Positions 1 to 7,749 of a stretch of 64,000 nt of DNA are shown piece by piece. Position 1 is the stretch's first letter. Each line of letters begins with the position of its first letter. Made by a program: the position numbers and the translations under genes. This DNA is from Levilactobacillus spicheri DSM 15429. Its GTDB lineage: Bacteria; Bacillota; Bacilli; Lactobacillales; Lactobacillaceae. Under the pieces are notes generated by a model. The model saw only the letters and a list, made by a program, of their open reading frames with translations. It ran no database searches and was not told the DNA's origin. The stretch covers positions 62,001-126,000 of the forward strand of contig NZ_AZFC01000016.1 in assembly GCF_001435095.1 (NCBI RefSeq), written 5' to 3'.

Positions 1-595
1 ACAGGAGGATAAAGATCAGGGCTCCCAGGATCATCCCTAAGGATTGCGGGAACAGAATCAATTTCGAATCTAAACCGGACAGGTTCACGATGACCGTGTA
101 GAGCACGTACCCAATCGTGGAGATCACGATGGCCGTGGCCCCCTTGCCGGCTTCCATGGGCTGGCTGTTGACGCCCGCGCGCTTATCGCGTAGGGACGTC
201 AACGCGGCACCGGCAATCAGGACGATCACCGCGATGGTGCCCATCGTGACCATGCTGGTCGTCTTCCATTCGTGGAAGAGCAGGACCCCGGCCAGGGCGG
301 TCCCGGCCAGTTGTAACCCGGTCGAAACCGGCACCGTCCGCGAAATCCCGATAAACTTCATGGCCTGGAACTGTTCAAACTGTCCCACGGCCCAGCAAAG
401 ACCGGACGCAATGCCGACCAGCATGGCCATGCCCGTCAAGTGAACGTGGAAGTACATCAGGGAGAACAACCCGAACAAAACTGCCCCGGCCGTCATGCCC
501 AACGTTTGTTGGTAAGACGTCCCACCTAAGCGACCACTAATCAGACCGATACTACCCCAACACAGTGCGGGGATCAAAGCTAGTAAAATTCCCAT
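1..595 (-). CDS. glcU: GRP-family sugar (glucose/ribose) transporter, 3' truncated by window edge
   Basis: Membrane transporter of the GlcU/RbsU (glucose/ribose porter) family, which imports a sugar by ion symport. The start is ATG at 595-593 behind a GAGGGAG-like ribosome binding site, and 198 codons are visible before the left edge. The protein begins MGILLALIPALCWGSIGL and alternates hydrophobic helices of about 20 residues with short polar loops. The motifs GLCWAVGQFEQFQAMKFIG and SRTVPVSTGLQL are typical of this family. A near-palindromic cre-like box lies upstream, so glucose repression is plausible. The substrate (glucose or ribose) cannot be decided from the visible part. Confidence 0.85.
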   Translation of the reverse strand, partial: MGILLALIPALCWGSIGLISGRLGGTSYQQTLGMTAGAVLFGLFSLMYFHVHLTGMAMLVGIASGLCWAVGQFEQFQAMKFIGISRTVPVSTGLQLAGTALAGVLLFHEWKTTSMVTMGTIAVIVLIAGAALTSLRDKRAGVNSQPMEAGKGATAIVISTIGYVLYTVIVNLSGLDSKLILFPQSLGMILGALIFILL

Positions 596-638
596 TTTGT
601 AACTCCCTCAACTCTCGTTTCATTATGCCGTTTCTCTC

Positions 639-652
639 TGAAAGCGCTTTTT
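639..652 (-). promoter_or_regulatory. Candidate cre box (CcpA site) upstream of the glcU-like gene
   Basis: TGAAAGCGCTTTTT contains the palindrome AAAGCGCTTT and matches the cre consensus TGWAANCGNTWNCA at 12 of 14 positions. It lies about 45 bases before the transporter start codon. CcpA control is inferred from the motif only. Confidence 0.5.
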
Positions 653-706
653 AATTTGCAATAATCAGTTTAAGGGTTTTCCCCTTAAAAGTAAACGATT
701 ATTCAC

Positions 707-752
707 AAAAAAAATAGTGAACGGCAAGTGGTCTAGCTAACCGTTCACTATT
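707..752 (-). terminator. Intrinsic terminator of the rRNA methyltransferase gene
   Basis: A 12-bp perfect stem (AATAGTGAACGG at 713-724 with CCGTTCACTATT at 741-752) is followed, reading the minus strand, by eight T residues. It lies 35 bases past the methyltransferase stop codon. The other strand ends in a looser T-rich tail. Confidence 0.85.
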
Positions 753-786
753 AATTATTTTATTTTCACGCGTTTTCATAACTTGA

Positions 787-1938
787 TTATTCGGTGATTG
801 ATAAACGTAAACCCTTTAACGCTTCGCTCTGCCGGTTCGCAGAATTGGTCATGAAGTCTTCCGGTGAGTGGAACTCGCTGGAAACAGTTACATGACCGGT
901 ATAATTTTGCGCAACGTCATTAACCGTAGTCCGCAGGCGTTTCATTGAGTAGCTCGGCGCCGTGGTCGTCACCAGGATTTGGGACCCCGGCCGGGTCACC
1001 TGCAGGACTTGGGTCAGTAAATCGCCTAAATCCTGTTCCAAATCGAAGCGGTGCTTCTTGCCGCGGACGAAGGCCGGCGGATTCACAAAGACCGTGTCGA
1101 AGGTCAACTCGTGCTTAATGGCATAGTTGAGATAGTTTGTGATATCCATGGTCCGCATCTCGACGGCGGCCTGGTCCAAGTTGTTCGCGGTGAGTTGGCC
1201 CTGCAGGGTCGTGGTGGCCCGGTTGGTCGGGTCCACGGTCACGGCTTCGGTCGCCTCGCCGACCATTGCGGCGGTCACCACGCCGGTCTCGGCGCTGTAG
1301 AGGTTCAAGATCCGCCGTTGTTGACTATTTTCCCGGGCCCAGATCCGCAGGTTCCGGAATTCCAAGGCCAGCTGTTGCCGTCTGACGGTCAGGTCCACTG
1401 GGTAGCTGAGGCCCGCTTCGTTGACCAAGACCGGGCCGTTCGGCATTTTACCGGTCACGACCTGGAGCTTCTCCTGTCCGGGCGTGGTCGTCAGAACCGT
1501 GTGTCCCTTGCCGAAGACCTTCTCAAAGCCGGCGTAGATCAGCTTGCTCTGGTGCTTCAGCGCGGCATTTTGCCACCGGAACACGTAGATGCCGTTGTAC
1601 ACGTCCACAATCAGGCCGCCTAAGCCGTCGCCCACGTCGTTGAAGACCCGGTAGGCTGCCCCCACGTTAATGGCCGCCCGCTTGGCCTGAGCCGCGCGGA
1701 ACTTGCTGGCGAAGAAGCGCTCGTCGATGGCTTCGTTCTCCCGGAGACTCAGTACGTAGCCGGCGCCCCGGTGCTGCTTGGCGAGGTAGGCCGTAGCCAC
1801 GAAATGACCGTGGTTTTCCAATTGGACCCACGCGCCGTCCTCAAAGTCCTGACGATTTTCGAAGTCGGTGATGTTCACCACGGGATAGCCGTCTTCGAAC
1901 TTACGAACGGACTTCCCGGTAATTTGTAATTTTTTCAA
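787..1938 (-). CDS. Class I SAM-dependent rRNA (cytosine-C5) methyltransferase, RlmI-like
   Basis: 383-residue cytosolic enzyme of the RlmI/RlmK-type family, expected to methylate a cytosine of 23S rRNA using S-adenosylmethionine. A PUA-like RNA-binding segment occupies about residues 1-80. The Rossmann methyltransferase domain follows, with a SAM-binding acidic segment (LNLYSAETG) and the catalytic motif VNPPAF near residue 290. The start is TTG at 1938-1936, chosen because AGGAGG lies 8 bases upstream and no ATG is as well placed. An extended -10 (TGG TACAAT, 1966-1971) sits just upstream, so the gene is probably transcribed alone. The exact target nucleotide is not deducible from sequence. 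Confidence 0.85.
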   Translation of the reverse strand: MKKLQITGKSVRKFEDGYPVVNITDFENRQDFEDGAWVQLENHGHFVATAYLAKQHRGAGYVLSLRENEAIDERFFASKFRAAQAKRAAINVGAAYRVFNDVGDGLGGLIVDVYNGIYVFRWQNAALKHQSKLIYAGFEKVFGKGHTVLTTTPGQEKLQVVTGKMPNGPVLVNEAGLSYPVDLTVRRQQLALEFRNLRIWARENSQQRRILNLYSAETGVVTAAMVGEATEAVTVDPTNRATTTLQGQLTANNLDQAAVEMRTMDITNYLNYAIKHELTFDTVFVNPPAFVRGKKHRFDLEQDLGDLLTQVLQVTRPGSQILVTTTAPSYSMKRLRTTVNDVAQNYTGHVTVSSEFHSPEDFMTNSANRQSEALKGLRLSITE

Positions 1939-2015
1939 GTGTATCCTCCTAAAATGATTCTTCCTATTGTACCACGTTTTCCGCTGGACACACGGACGGA
2001 TACGAGCCGCCCGCG

Positions 2016-3464
2016 CTAATCCGTCTTCACGCGATCCACGTTCGTCTGGTGCTGGTCGGGGAAGATGACGGTGAAGGTCGTGTCGACGCTGATCTTGCCG
2101 TGGTGCAGCTGAACCAGCTGGTGCACGATGGACAAGCCCAGCCCGGATTCGCCGTACTTGGTGTTCTTCCGCGACGGGTCGGCCTTGTAGTAGCGCTCCC
2201 AGATGTTCTGCAGCTGCTCGTCACTCATCCCCATCCCGGTATCGGCGACCTTCACGATGGTCTCCTCGTACCCGCGCTGGGCGGTGATCGTGATCTGCCC
2301 CTGCTGGGTGAACTGGATGGCGTTTTGCGTGATGTTAAACATAATCTGGACGAAGCGGTCGTAGTCGGCGTACACCGCAACCTCCGCCGGCGCCTGGAGT
2401 TCCAGGCTATCGCCGCTGTCATCGGCCTTTTGCTTCAACTGCTCGACGATGTTGTGCAGCGCGTCGACCGCGTTAAACTCGTGCAGGTTGAGCGTGATCT
2501 GGTTCGAACGAATCTTCTCGTAGTCTAGGTTCTCGTTGACCAACCGGATCAGCCGACTGGTCTCACTGCGCATCAAATCGATGCTCTCTTCCTTACTTTC
2601 TTCGGGGATCGCGTCGTAGGCCAGCCCTTCCAGTAGCCCGTTGATGGTGGTCAGCGGCGTGCGCATCTCGTGCGAGGCATTGGCCATGAACTCCCGGCGG
2701 CGCTGTTCCTGCCGCTGGATCTCTTCTTGCGAGTCCTTCAGAGAGTGGGTCATGCCGTTAAAGTCATTGATCAGGTCGTCGATCTCGTCGCGGTTGCGGC
2801 TGGTCATCTGGATGTCGTAGTTGCCCTGAGCCACCTGGTTGGTCGCCTTCCGGAGCCGGTTGATCCGCGACGTGTAGTAACGTGCCAGGATGTAACTGGC
2901 CACGATGGCCACCAGGACCGAGACCAGCAACGCCCGCATCAGGTTGTGGTTGATTTGGTTGATGTTGGTGTTGATGTCGGAGACGAAGACCCCCATCACC
3001 ACCACCGCCACCAGTTTATGGTTGTAGAAGTACGGCTTCATGACCTCGGTCACGGCCGGGGTGACCCGCCCGTTCTTGTTCCGCAACCGCCGGTCAACGA
3101 CCTTATGGATAATCTGGTTGTTCTTCAGCTTCTTCCAGTCGCTGGTGTTGATCGACTGCTGGTACACGTTGGCCGGAAAGACGATCTGGTTCTGCGCACT
3201 GTAAATCGTGACGCTGACCGCCTGGTTCTGCAGCAGCTGTTCGCTGTTCTCCAGGGCCGTGGTGTCGAAGTTGACCGTTTTGGGGTTCTCGGCACTGATG
3301 CGCAGCGACTGCTCGATCAGGCTGTTCGAATATTTTTCAAGGGTGTTCCAGGTGTTGCTGTAGACCATGTGCCGGGTCATCTGGGTGTACGACACGCCCA
3401 GCAGGACCAGGATAATGGTGATGGCCGCAAAAAAGCCCAACATCTGCTGGTACATTAACTTCAT
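2016..3464 (-). CDS. Sensor histidine kinase with HAMP domain
   Basis: 482-residue membrane kinase, partner of the response regulator encoded just upstream. Order of parts: TM helix about 8-28, an extracytoplasmic sensor domain of about 145 residues, TM helix about 178-198, HAMP linker about 196-250, then DHp and ATPase domains. The phospho-accepting histidine is in NASHEMRTPL (about residue 264). ATP-binding boxes are visible as NITQNAI (N), DTGMGM (G1) and GLGLSIV (G2). Its ATG overlaps the regulator stop by 4 bases, so translation is coupled. The signal sensed is unknown; it resembles general cell-envelope/stress kinases of Firmicutes without a clear named match. Confidence 0.93.
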   Translation of the reverse strand: MKLMYQQMLGFFAAITIILVLLGVSYTQMTRHMVYSNTWNTLEKYSNSLIEQSLRISAENPKTVNFDTTALENSEQLLQNQAVSVTIYSAQNQIVFPANVYQQSINTSDWKKLKNNQIIHKVVDRRLRNKNGRVTPAVTEVMKPYFYNHKLVAVVVMGVFVSDINTNINQINHNLMRALLVSVLVAIVASYILARYYTSRINRLRKATNQVAQGNYDIQMTSRNRDEIDDLINDFNGMTHSLKDSQEEIQRQEQRRREFMANASHEMRTPLTTINGLLEGLAYDAIPEESKEESIDLMRSETSRLIRLVNENLDYEKIRSNQITLNLHEFNAVDALHNIVEQLKQKADDSGDSLELQAPAEVAVYADYDRFVQIMFNITQNAIQFTQQGQITITAQRGYEETIVKVADTGMGMSDEQLQNIWERYYKADPSRKNTKYGESGLGLSIVHQLVQLHHGKISVDTTFTVIFPDQHQTNVDRVKTD

Positions 3465-4195
3465 TTCGAATCGGCTCCACTATCGTCAAATTTATAACCG
3501 ACACCCCAGACCGTCTGGATGATTTGCGGTCCCACCTTTTCAATCTTCTGGCGCAACTTCTTGATGTGGGCGTCCACGGTCCGTTCGTCGCCGTAGTACT
3601 CGTAATCCCAGACCAGCTGCAGTAGCTGCTCCCGGGAGAAGACCTGTCGGGGCTTTTGCGCCAACGTCTTCAGCAGGTCGAACTCCTTGGGCGTCAAGTC
3701 CTCGATCTGCCGGCCGTTCAGGTAGGCTTCCCGGGTCTTGGTGTTCAGCTTAAAGTGCTCGGTGACCACGTCGAAGGCCTCGGTATCGTCCACCGGCGCC
3801 GTCTCCTGTCCCTTAGTGACCGGGCCCAGTTCGGCACGGCGGTGCAGGGCCTTGATCCGGGCAATCAGGGTAATCGGGCTAAACGGCTTGGTGACGTAAT
3901 CGTCCGCCCCCATTTCCAGGCCCAGCACCTGGTCGCTTTCCGAATCGCGTGCCGTCAACATGATGATTGGCACAGTCGGAGACAGCTTCCGAATCTCGGC
4001 GCTGACCTGCATCCCGTCCATGCCGGGCAGGTTCAGGTCCAGCGTGACCATGTCCCAATCGTTGGGCGTGGCCGCGAACATCTCGACCGCCTCGTTGCCA
4101 TCGTAGGCAAACGACACGTCCCATTGTTCCTTTTTAAAAAACATCGACATCATTTGAGATACCGAGTGGTTATCCTCAATCATTAATAGCTTCAT
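3461..4195 (-). CDS. OmpR/PhoB-family response regulator
   Basis: DNA-binding response regulator of 244 residues. The receiver domain (about 1-120) has the acidic pair ED at 7-8, phospho-acceptor Asp53 in TLDLNLPGMDG, the switch threonine in MLTARD and the lysine in YVTKPF. A winged-helix trans_reg_C domain follows (about 150-240; ending in TVWGVGYKF). The start ATG at 4195 follows GGAGG with six-base spacing; a longer in-frame reading to 4219 would swallow this site. It is first gene of a two-gene operon with the sensor kinase and is preceded by a long structured leader. Confidence 0.93.
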   Translation of the reverse strand: MKLLMIEDNHSVSQMMSMFFKKEQWDVSFAYDGNEAVEMFAATPNDWDMVTLDLNLPGMDGMQVSAEIRKLSPTVPIIMLTARDSESDQVLGLEMGADDYVTKPFSPITLIARIKALHRRAELGPVTKGQETAPVDDTEAFDVVTEHFKLNTKTREAYLNGRQIEDLTPKEFDLLKTLAQKPRQVFSREQLLQLVWDYEYYGDERTVDAHIKKLRQKIEKVGPQIIQTVWGVGYKFDDSGADSK

Positions 4196-4363
4196 AGGTG
4201 ACCTCCAAAGTGACCGCAAGGTATTTGGCGTGCATCCCGGGAGGTGTGGGTGGTTATGGGGTTTACCATACCCGCCATATCGGACCAGGTCATGGCGAAA
4301 CCATGAAGATTCTGGTACTTTCTAGGGTGGCCTCCCGTCGGCACGCCGTCGTTACCTATTATA
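4196..4363 (-). promoter_or_regulatory. Promoter and long structured leader of the two-component operon
   Basis: Reading the minus strand, a TATAAT -10 box lies at 4363-4358; the -35 region is weak. About 155 nt separate the likely transcription start from the ATG. The leader includes a perfect CATGG/CCATG hairpin (4291-4305), a CGGC/GCCG hairpin near 4339-4348 and a distant GGGAGG/CCTCCC pair (4239-4244 with 4330-4336). The long leader suggests post-transcriptional control, but no known riboswitch was recognised. Confidence 0.45.
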
Positions 4364-4417
4364 CTATACTGACTGTTCGCCGTTTTCCCTAATTTACTCC
4401 CGAAAAAGCGAAATCCT

Positions 4418-4445
4418 TTGCGGGTCTCAGATTGTATGGTAAACT
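4418..4445 (+). promoter_or_regulatory. ssrA promoter
   Basis: TTGCGG (4418-4423), a 16-base spacer and TAAACT (4440-4445) with an extended TGG in front of the -10. Transcription would start near 4452, about ten bases before the mature tmRNA 5' end, as expected for a precursor trimmed by RNase P. Confidence 0.65.
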
Positions 4446-4461
4446 ATATGAGTATCGTTTT

Positions 4462-4829
4462 GGGGCCGTTCTGGATTCGACTGGTATAGGTCGAGCCTTG
4501 GTTGCACTCCGTAGCGGCATCTACGTTAAAAGGTCCAGTTTAATTATAACTGCAAAAAATAATAACAATTCTTACGCTTTAGCTGCTTAATAGGCGCTTA
4601 ACGTAGATCCTCCTAGTCTTACCCGCGGGCTAGATCTGGGTCCTAAACTTAACGGGTTACGTTGACTGGCTCCCACCTGAAGCTGGTCAAAAGAGCTTAA
4701 TCAGGTTAGCTCAGCATGTTGGCCCTGACAGGCGGCAAGTTGTTGGGTGAAACTCAAATAGTCTGCCTATGAGTGTAGAGGCTGGGGTGGCGATATGCTA
4801 GGACGCGGGTTCGATCCCCGCCGGCTCCA
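4462..4829 (+). ncRNA. ssrA: Transfer-messenger RNA (tmRNA)
   Basis: Rescues stalled ribosomes together with SmpB by acting first as alanyl-tRNA and then as mRNA for a degradation tag. The 5' acceptor strand GGGGCCG (4462-4468) pairs with CGGCTCC (4822-4828). A4829 is the discriminator base and CCA is not encoded, so it must be added by tRNA nucleotidyltransferase. The T-arm GCGGGTTCGATCCCCGC lies at 4805-4821. The tag frame resumes at GCA 4552 and encodes AKNNNNSYALAA, followed by tandem stops TAA TAG (4588-4593). The ends are judged by pairing. The smpB gene is 55 kb away in this window instead of adjacent. Confidence 0.97.
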
Positions 4830-4839
4830 TTAGATAACT

Positions 4840-4867
4840 GTTAGCTTGCGAGCTGGCAGCTTTTTTT
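4840..4867 (+). terminator. ssrA intrinsic terminator
   Basis: Stem GTTAGCT/AGCTGGC (4840-4846 with 4851-4857, two G-U pairs, loop TGCG), then seven T residues. It begins 11 bases after the tmRNA 3' end. Confidence 0.8.
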
Positions 4868-4891
4868 ATACCCATTTTTTAAAGGGGGGCC

Positions 4892-4916
4892 TGGAACCGG
4901 TGGGGATCGACCCCAC
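4892..4916 (-). repeat. Inverted, degenerate copy of the ssrA 3' end (T-arm plus acceptor)
   Basis: Read on the minus strand this 25-base segment has a perfect T-arm hairpin (GTGGG, loop GTCGATC, CCCAC) followed by CGGTTCCA. It matches the ssrA 3' end in 19 of 23 positions but in the opposite orientation, 63 bases downstream. No matching 5' acceptor strand or anticodon arm could be found, so it is not a functional tRNA. It could be a remnant of integration at ssrA or the 3' part of a dead tRNA gene. Confidence 0.45.
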
Positions 4917-5001
4917 TCATCGCCGGGCCAAAGAGTGGTACACTAACGGAGGTCGAGCCCACTTGGCTGGCTCGCCAACCAATAAGGAGATGTCGCGAAT
5001 C

Positions 5002-5442
5002 ATGGAAATCAAAGTCGTTGTCCACGAAGAAATCAATGGTAAGGACCTGCGTTCGGACGAAGCCCCCGCATTACGGACCGCCGCCCTGGCCAACGTCGCC
5101 GCGCAGCTGTTAGGGACTCCCGAACAGCCGACTCCCGGCCAGGTCGTGGCGATCACCCCTGCCATCATCGACCGCCTCGCCCACGCGTTACAGGGCATTG
5201 AACAGTGGCGGGCTCACGAGCACCGAGACGACCTCACCACAGAACGCCACCCGGACGATCCCCTGAGCAAGCGGGCCGACCAGCTGATGACGGTCTTCGA
5301 CGCACCCGAGGCCCCGCACGCGTTCGCCGCGCCTTTCACCGACTGCGACCGCCTGGACATGTGGCAACTGATGCTGTTCGTCCAAAAGATCGCCTCGGGC
5401 TACGAACGGGACCACGCCGTCACGGTTGAATTTAACCAATAA
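5002..5442 (+). CDS. Conserved hypothetical protein
   Basis: 146-residue soluble protein of unrecognised function. It begins MEIKVVVHEEINGKDLRSD and has no signal peptide or membrane helix; the middle is rich in Ala, Asp and His (AHEHRDDLTTERHPDD) and looks helical. The ATG at 5002 was chosen because AAGGAG (4984-4989) lies 12 bases upstream; the ATG at 4990 is too close to that site, and reading further upstream runs through the ssrA terminator and the tRNA-like remnant. It stands alone between ssrA and a repeat element. Confidence 0.7.
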   Translation: MEIKVVVHEEINGKDLRSDEAPALRTAALANVAAQLLGTPEQPTPGQVVAITPAIIDRLAHALQGIEQWRAHEHRDDLTTERHPDDPLSKRADQLMTVFDAPEAPHAFAAPFTDCDRLDMWQLMLFVQKIASGYERDHAVTVEFNQ

Positions 5443-5496
5443 CTGACGCATCTGTTGAGGTAACTGCCGATTGCTTCCGCTCAGCTGGGCCGTGAC

Positions 5497-5596
5497 GACC
5501 GTGGGCACGACTTGAAGCCCCGAAAGTCACGGGTCTACAAGCTCGGCCTTGTGGTAAGCCAGCTGAAAAACGCTGGCCAACCACAATTTCACGGTC
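5497..5596 (+). repeat. Family 1 structured intergenic repeat, copy A
   Basis: Core of the structured repeat described in the findings. Closing stem P1 is GACCGTG (5497-5503) with CACGGTC (5590-5596). Hairpin P2 has an outer stem CTTG/CAAG (5511-5514 with 5538-5541) and an inner stem CCCG/CGGG. Hairpin P3 has an outer stem TTGTGGT/ACCACAA (5549-5555 with 5580-5586) and an inner stem GCCAGC/GCTGGC (5558-5563 with 5572-5577). The fixed boxes TGGGCAC and AATTTCAC are present. Rest of 5443-5922: no credible gene, only this element and the terminator at 5807-5852. Confidence 0.8.
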
Positions 5597-5806
5597 TGGG
5601 CCCGCTTCGCTCCAGCAATCTTGACGATGGTAGTCATCCTGCCACATCGTCTTAATTACCACGTAGTAGAGTGACATTGCTGTTTTTCTCGTTTTTAGCA
5701 TGAAAAACGCAAGTCGATAGAATATAATCAATCAACTAACAGAACACGTAATCATTTCTTTTAAGTGACGAAAAGCCGGAGCGGGAACATCCCTCGGTTG
5801 CTAAAA

Positions 5807-5852
5807 AACAGGCAGAAAATTCTCTCAAAAAGTTGAGAATTTTCTGCCTGTT
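5807..5852. terminator. Bidirectional intrinsic terminator
   Basis: 18-bp perfect stem (AACAGGCAGAAAATTCTC with its complement), ten-base loop, A-run on the left and T-run on the right. It serves the MutS2-like gene arriving on the minus strand and can also stop plus-strand transcription. Confidence 0.9.
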
Positions 5853-5922
5853 TTTGTTTAGGTTTCTTTGGTGGCAACGCTGATACCACTCAATGGCACC
5901 CATCCGCTAACCACCTTGGCGC

Positions 5923-7449
5923 TTACTCTTGCGTTTTTAACTGCTTCCGCGCCAAACTCAGGATCTCCGGCTTCAGGCCGATGCGTTCGGCCAACCACAT
6001 GGCCTCACTGGCACCGACCTGGTTCAACAGGAGCCGGTATTCCGGCATCAACGTCTCCCGGTCGAAGGCCATCGCCCCGGTCACGAAGCGTGGTTCCGCG
6101 ACCGCGTAATTTTTGATTCCCGTGTAGTGGGTCGTGACCACCAGCTTGGCTCCCTGGTCGATCAGGTACTGGATGATGGCGATGCCCAGCGCCGTCCCCT
6201 CTTCTGGGTCGGTCCCGCTACCGATTTCGTCCAGCAGGATCAGCGCATTGGGCCGCAACTGGTCGGTGATGCCCACCAGCGTGGTCATTTCCCCCGAGAA
6301 GGTACTCAGCTGCGCCGCCATGTTCTGTTGGTCCCCGATGTCGATGGAGACTTGGTCGAAGACGGCCAGATTGGTCCCCTCGTCGGCTGGGATCTCTAGG
6401 CCCAGCTTGACCATCATCGAGAACAACGCGATGGTCTTCAGGACCACGGTCTTCCCACCGGAGTTGGCCCCGGTAATCATCAGGCTTTGATTGGCCGCGA
6501 GCGTCACGTTCAGCGGCACGGCCTTTTCACCCAGCAACGGGTGCCGCCCGTTAACGATGTGCAGCTCCTGTTGACTGTTCAGCTTGGGTAAAATGGCGGC
6601 GTGTTCCAGTCCGTACTGCCCGCGGGCGAAGATCTGGTCGAGCTGACTGAGCAGCGCAATCTGTTTCTGCAGGTCAGTCCAGTGGTCCTCAACGTCGCCG
6701 GTCATCGTGGCCAGGATCTGGTAGACTTCCCCGTCTTCCGCCGCGACCGTGGCCGCCAGGGCCAGCCCCGTTTTGGTGACCGTGCTGGGTTCGAAGTAGA
6801 CCGTGGAGCCCGTCGACGACTGCCCCATGACGGTCCCTTTGAACTTGTGCTTGTAGGTCGCCTTCAGCTGAACGCAATAGTGGGCGTCGCGCCGAATCAG
6901 CTGCTTGCCCTGAATCTCGTGCGAGTGCTTGCCGATAAACTGACTCAGCTGTTGTTGAATCTGGCGGGACTGCTTGTCCTTATCCTTGCGCAACTGGGCC
7001 AATTCGGGGGTCGCGTCGTCGCGAATCCCGTTCAGGTCCAGCACGTCGTCCAAGCGGTCACGCAGGCCGTTCAACGGTGGCTGTTGCGCCAGCAGGTCCA
7101 TCAGGTGCGGAATCTCGTCCGTGTGTTGCCGCAGGACGATGCCTAACCGCCGCCAGTTGACCAGGGCCGCTTGCACGGCCTTGAGTTGTTCCACCGTCAA
7201 CAGGCGTCCCTGTTCCAGCTTGGTGTGGATCACCGATAGTTGGTCCAGATCAAAGAACGTCAGCATGACGTCCTGGGCCAGCAGCCGGTGCGCCTCGTGA
7301 GTCAAGCCCAGCGCGCGTTTCACCCCCGCCAGGTCATCCTGGACCGGCGTGTGGCGGAGCTGCTCAGCGGCGTAGTCACTGTGGGTCAGCCGGGCGACCG
7401 CGTCTAAAATCGTATCGAGTTGTAAAGTTTCTTGAATCGTGTTATCCAT
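5923..7449 (-). CDS. MutS2-like DNA-binding ATPase lacking the C-terminal Smr domain
   Basis: 508-residue protein of the MutS2 branch of the MutS family. The clamp/lever region (about 1-300) precedes the ATPase domain: Walker A TGANSGGKT (about 329), then STFSGEM and Walker B ILLDEIGSGTDP. Full MutS2 proteins are near 780 residues and end in a KOW-like and an Smr nuclease domain; here the chain stops soon after the ATPase (LKTQE), in a clean reading frame with a strong terminator behind it. It may therefore act on recombination intermediates or collided ribosomes without cleaving. The start ATG follows AAGGAG with good spacing. A 13-codon leader ORF and a hairpin lie upstream. Confidence 0.85.
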   Translation of the reverse strand: MDNTIQETLQLDTILDAVARLTHSDYAAEQLRHTPVQDDLAGVKRALGLTHEAHRLLAQDVMLTFFDLDQLSVIHTKLEQGRLLTVEQLKAVQAALVNWRRLGIVLRQHTDEIPHLMDLLAQQPPLNGLRDRLDDVLDLNGIRDDATPELAQLRKDKDKQSRQIQQQLSQFIGKHSHEIQGKQLIRRDAHYCVQLKATYKHKFKGTVMGQSSTGSTVYFEPSTVTKTGLALAATVAAEDGEVYQILATMTGDVEDHWTDLQKQIALLSQLDQIFARGQYGLEHAAILPKLNSQQELHIVNGRHPLLGEKAVPLNVTLAANQSLMITGANSGGKTVVLKTIALFSMMVKLGLEIPADEGTNLAVFDQVSIDIGDQQNMAAQLSTFSGEMTTLVGITDQLRPNALILLDEIGSGTDPEEGTALGIAIIQYLIDQGAKLVVTTHYTGIKNYAVAEPRFVTGAMAFDRETLMPEYRLLLNQVGASEAMWLAERIGLKPEILSLARKQLKTQE

Positions 7450-7472
7450 AAGTTCTCCTTTTTGTGACCAGA

Positions 7473-7497
7473 CAATGGAGAACGGGTCTGTCCATTG
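7473..7497 (-). other. Hairpin between leader ORF and MutS2-like gene
   Basis: Perfect 7-bp stem CAATGGA/TCCATTG with an 11-base loop, between the stop codon of the leader ORF and the ribosome binding site of the MutS2-like gene. There is no T-run, so it is not a terminator by itself. Confidence 0.5.
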
Positions 7498-7503
7498 CCT
7501 CGC

Positions 7504-7545
7504 CTAATCCTTGAGGGACGGCGTCAGACAAATTGCCACACTCAT
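7504..7545 (-). CDS. Putative 13-residue leader peptide (MSVAICLTPSLKD)
   Basis: Short ORF with an excellent ribosome binding site (AAAGGAG, 8-base spacing, ATG) situated between the promoter at 7577-7605 and the MutS2-like gene. It ends 54 bases before that gene's ATG, with a hairpin in between. Its position suggests a leader peptide whose translation influences the downstream gene. It is not rich in any one amino acid, so classical amino-acid attenuation is unlikely. Translation is inferred from the ribosome binding site alone. Confidence 0.45.
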   Translation of the reverse strand: MSVAICLTPSLKD

Positions 7546-7576
7546 TAACGTCACTCCTTTTGATGCGAATAGTCTC

Positions 7577-7605
7577 AGAATAGCATGTTCCGGGCACCGG
7601 TTCAA
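7577..7605 (-). promoter_or_regulatory. Promoter of the MutS2-like transcription unit
   Basis: TTGAAC (7605-7600), a 17-base spacer and TATTCT (7582-7577) with an extended TGC before the -10. The transcript would start near 7570 and carry the leader ORF. Confidence 0.65.
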
Positions 7606-7749
7606 ACGATCATCGCTGCTTGAAGCTTCCATATCCGTCATTTCTGTCAAAAGCCACGTTTTTTCCAATCCGTTCCAACGTAAATCGTTTATAATAATAC
7701 ATAATTGTTTGGCTTCACTAATTTTTCCGTGAGAAAGAGGGTCATCCCG

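Noticed and set aside
1051-1623. Long open frame on the strand opposite the rRNA methyltransferase
   Set aside because: It mirrors a real gene whose GC-rich third positions suppress stop codons on the other strand; it has no ribosome binding site and no protein-like composition. The same holds for other long opposing frames, such as those within the histidine kinase, ppk and rnr.
4884-4980. Possible tRNA gene downstream of ssrA
   Set aside because: A T-arm plus acceptor-like end is visible on the minus strand, but no 5' acceptor strand pairs with it and no anticodon stem forms; it is listed as a remnant only.
7511-7732. 73-codon frame on the plus strand in front of the ABC importer operon
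   Set aside because: No ribosome binding site, and it runs over the promoters and the leader ORF on the other strand.
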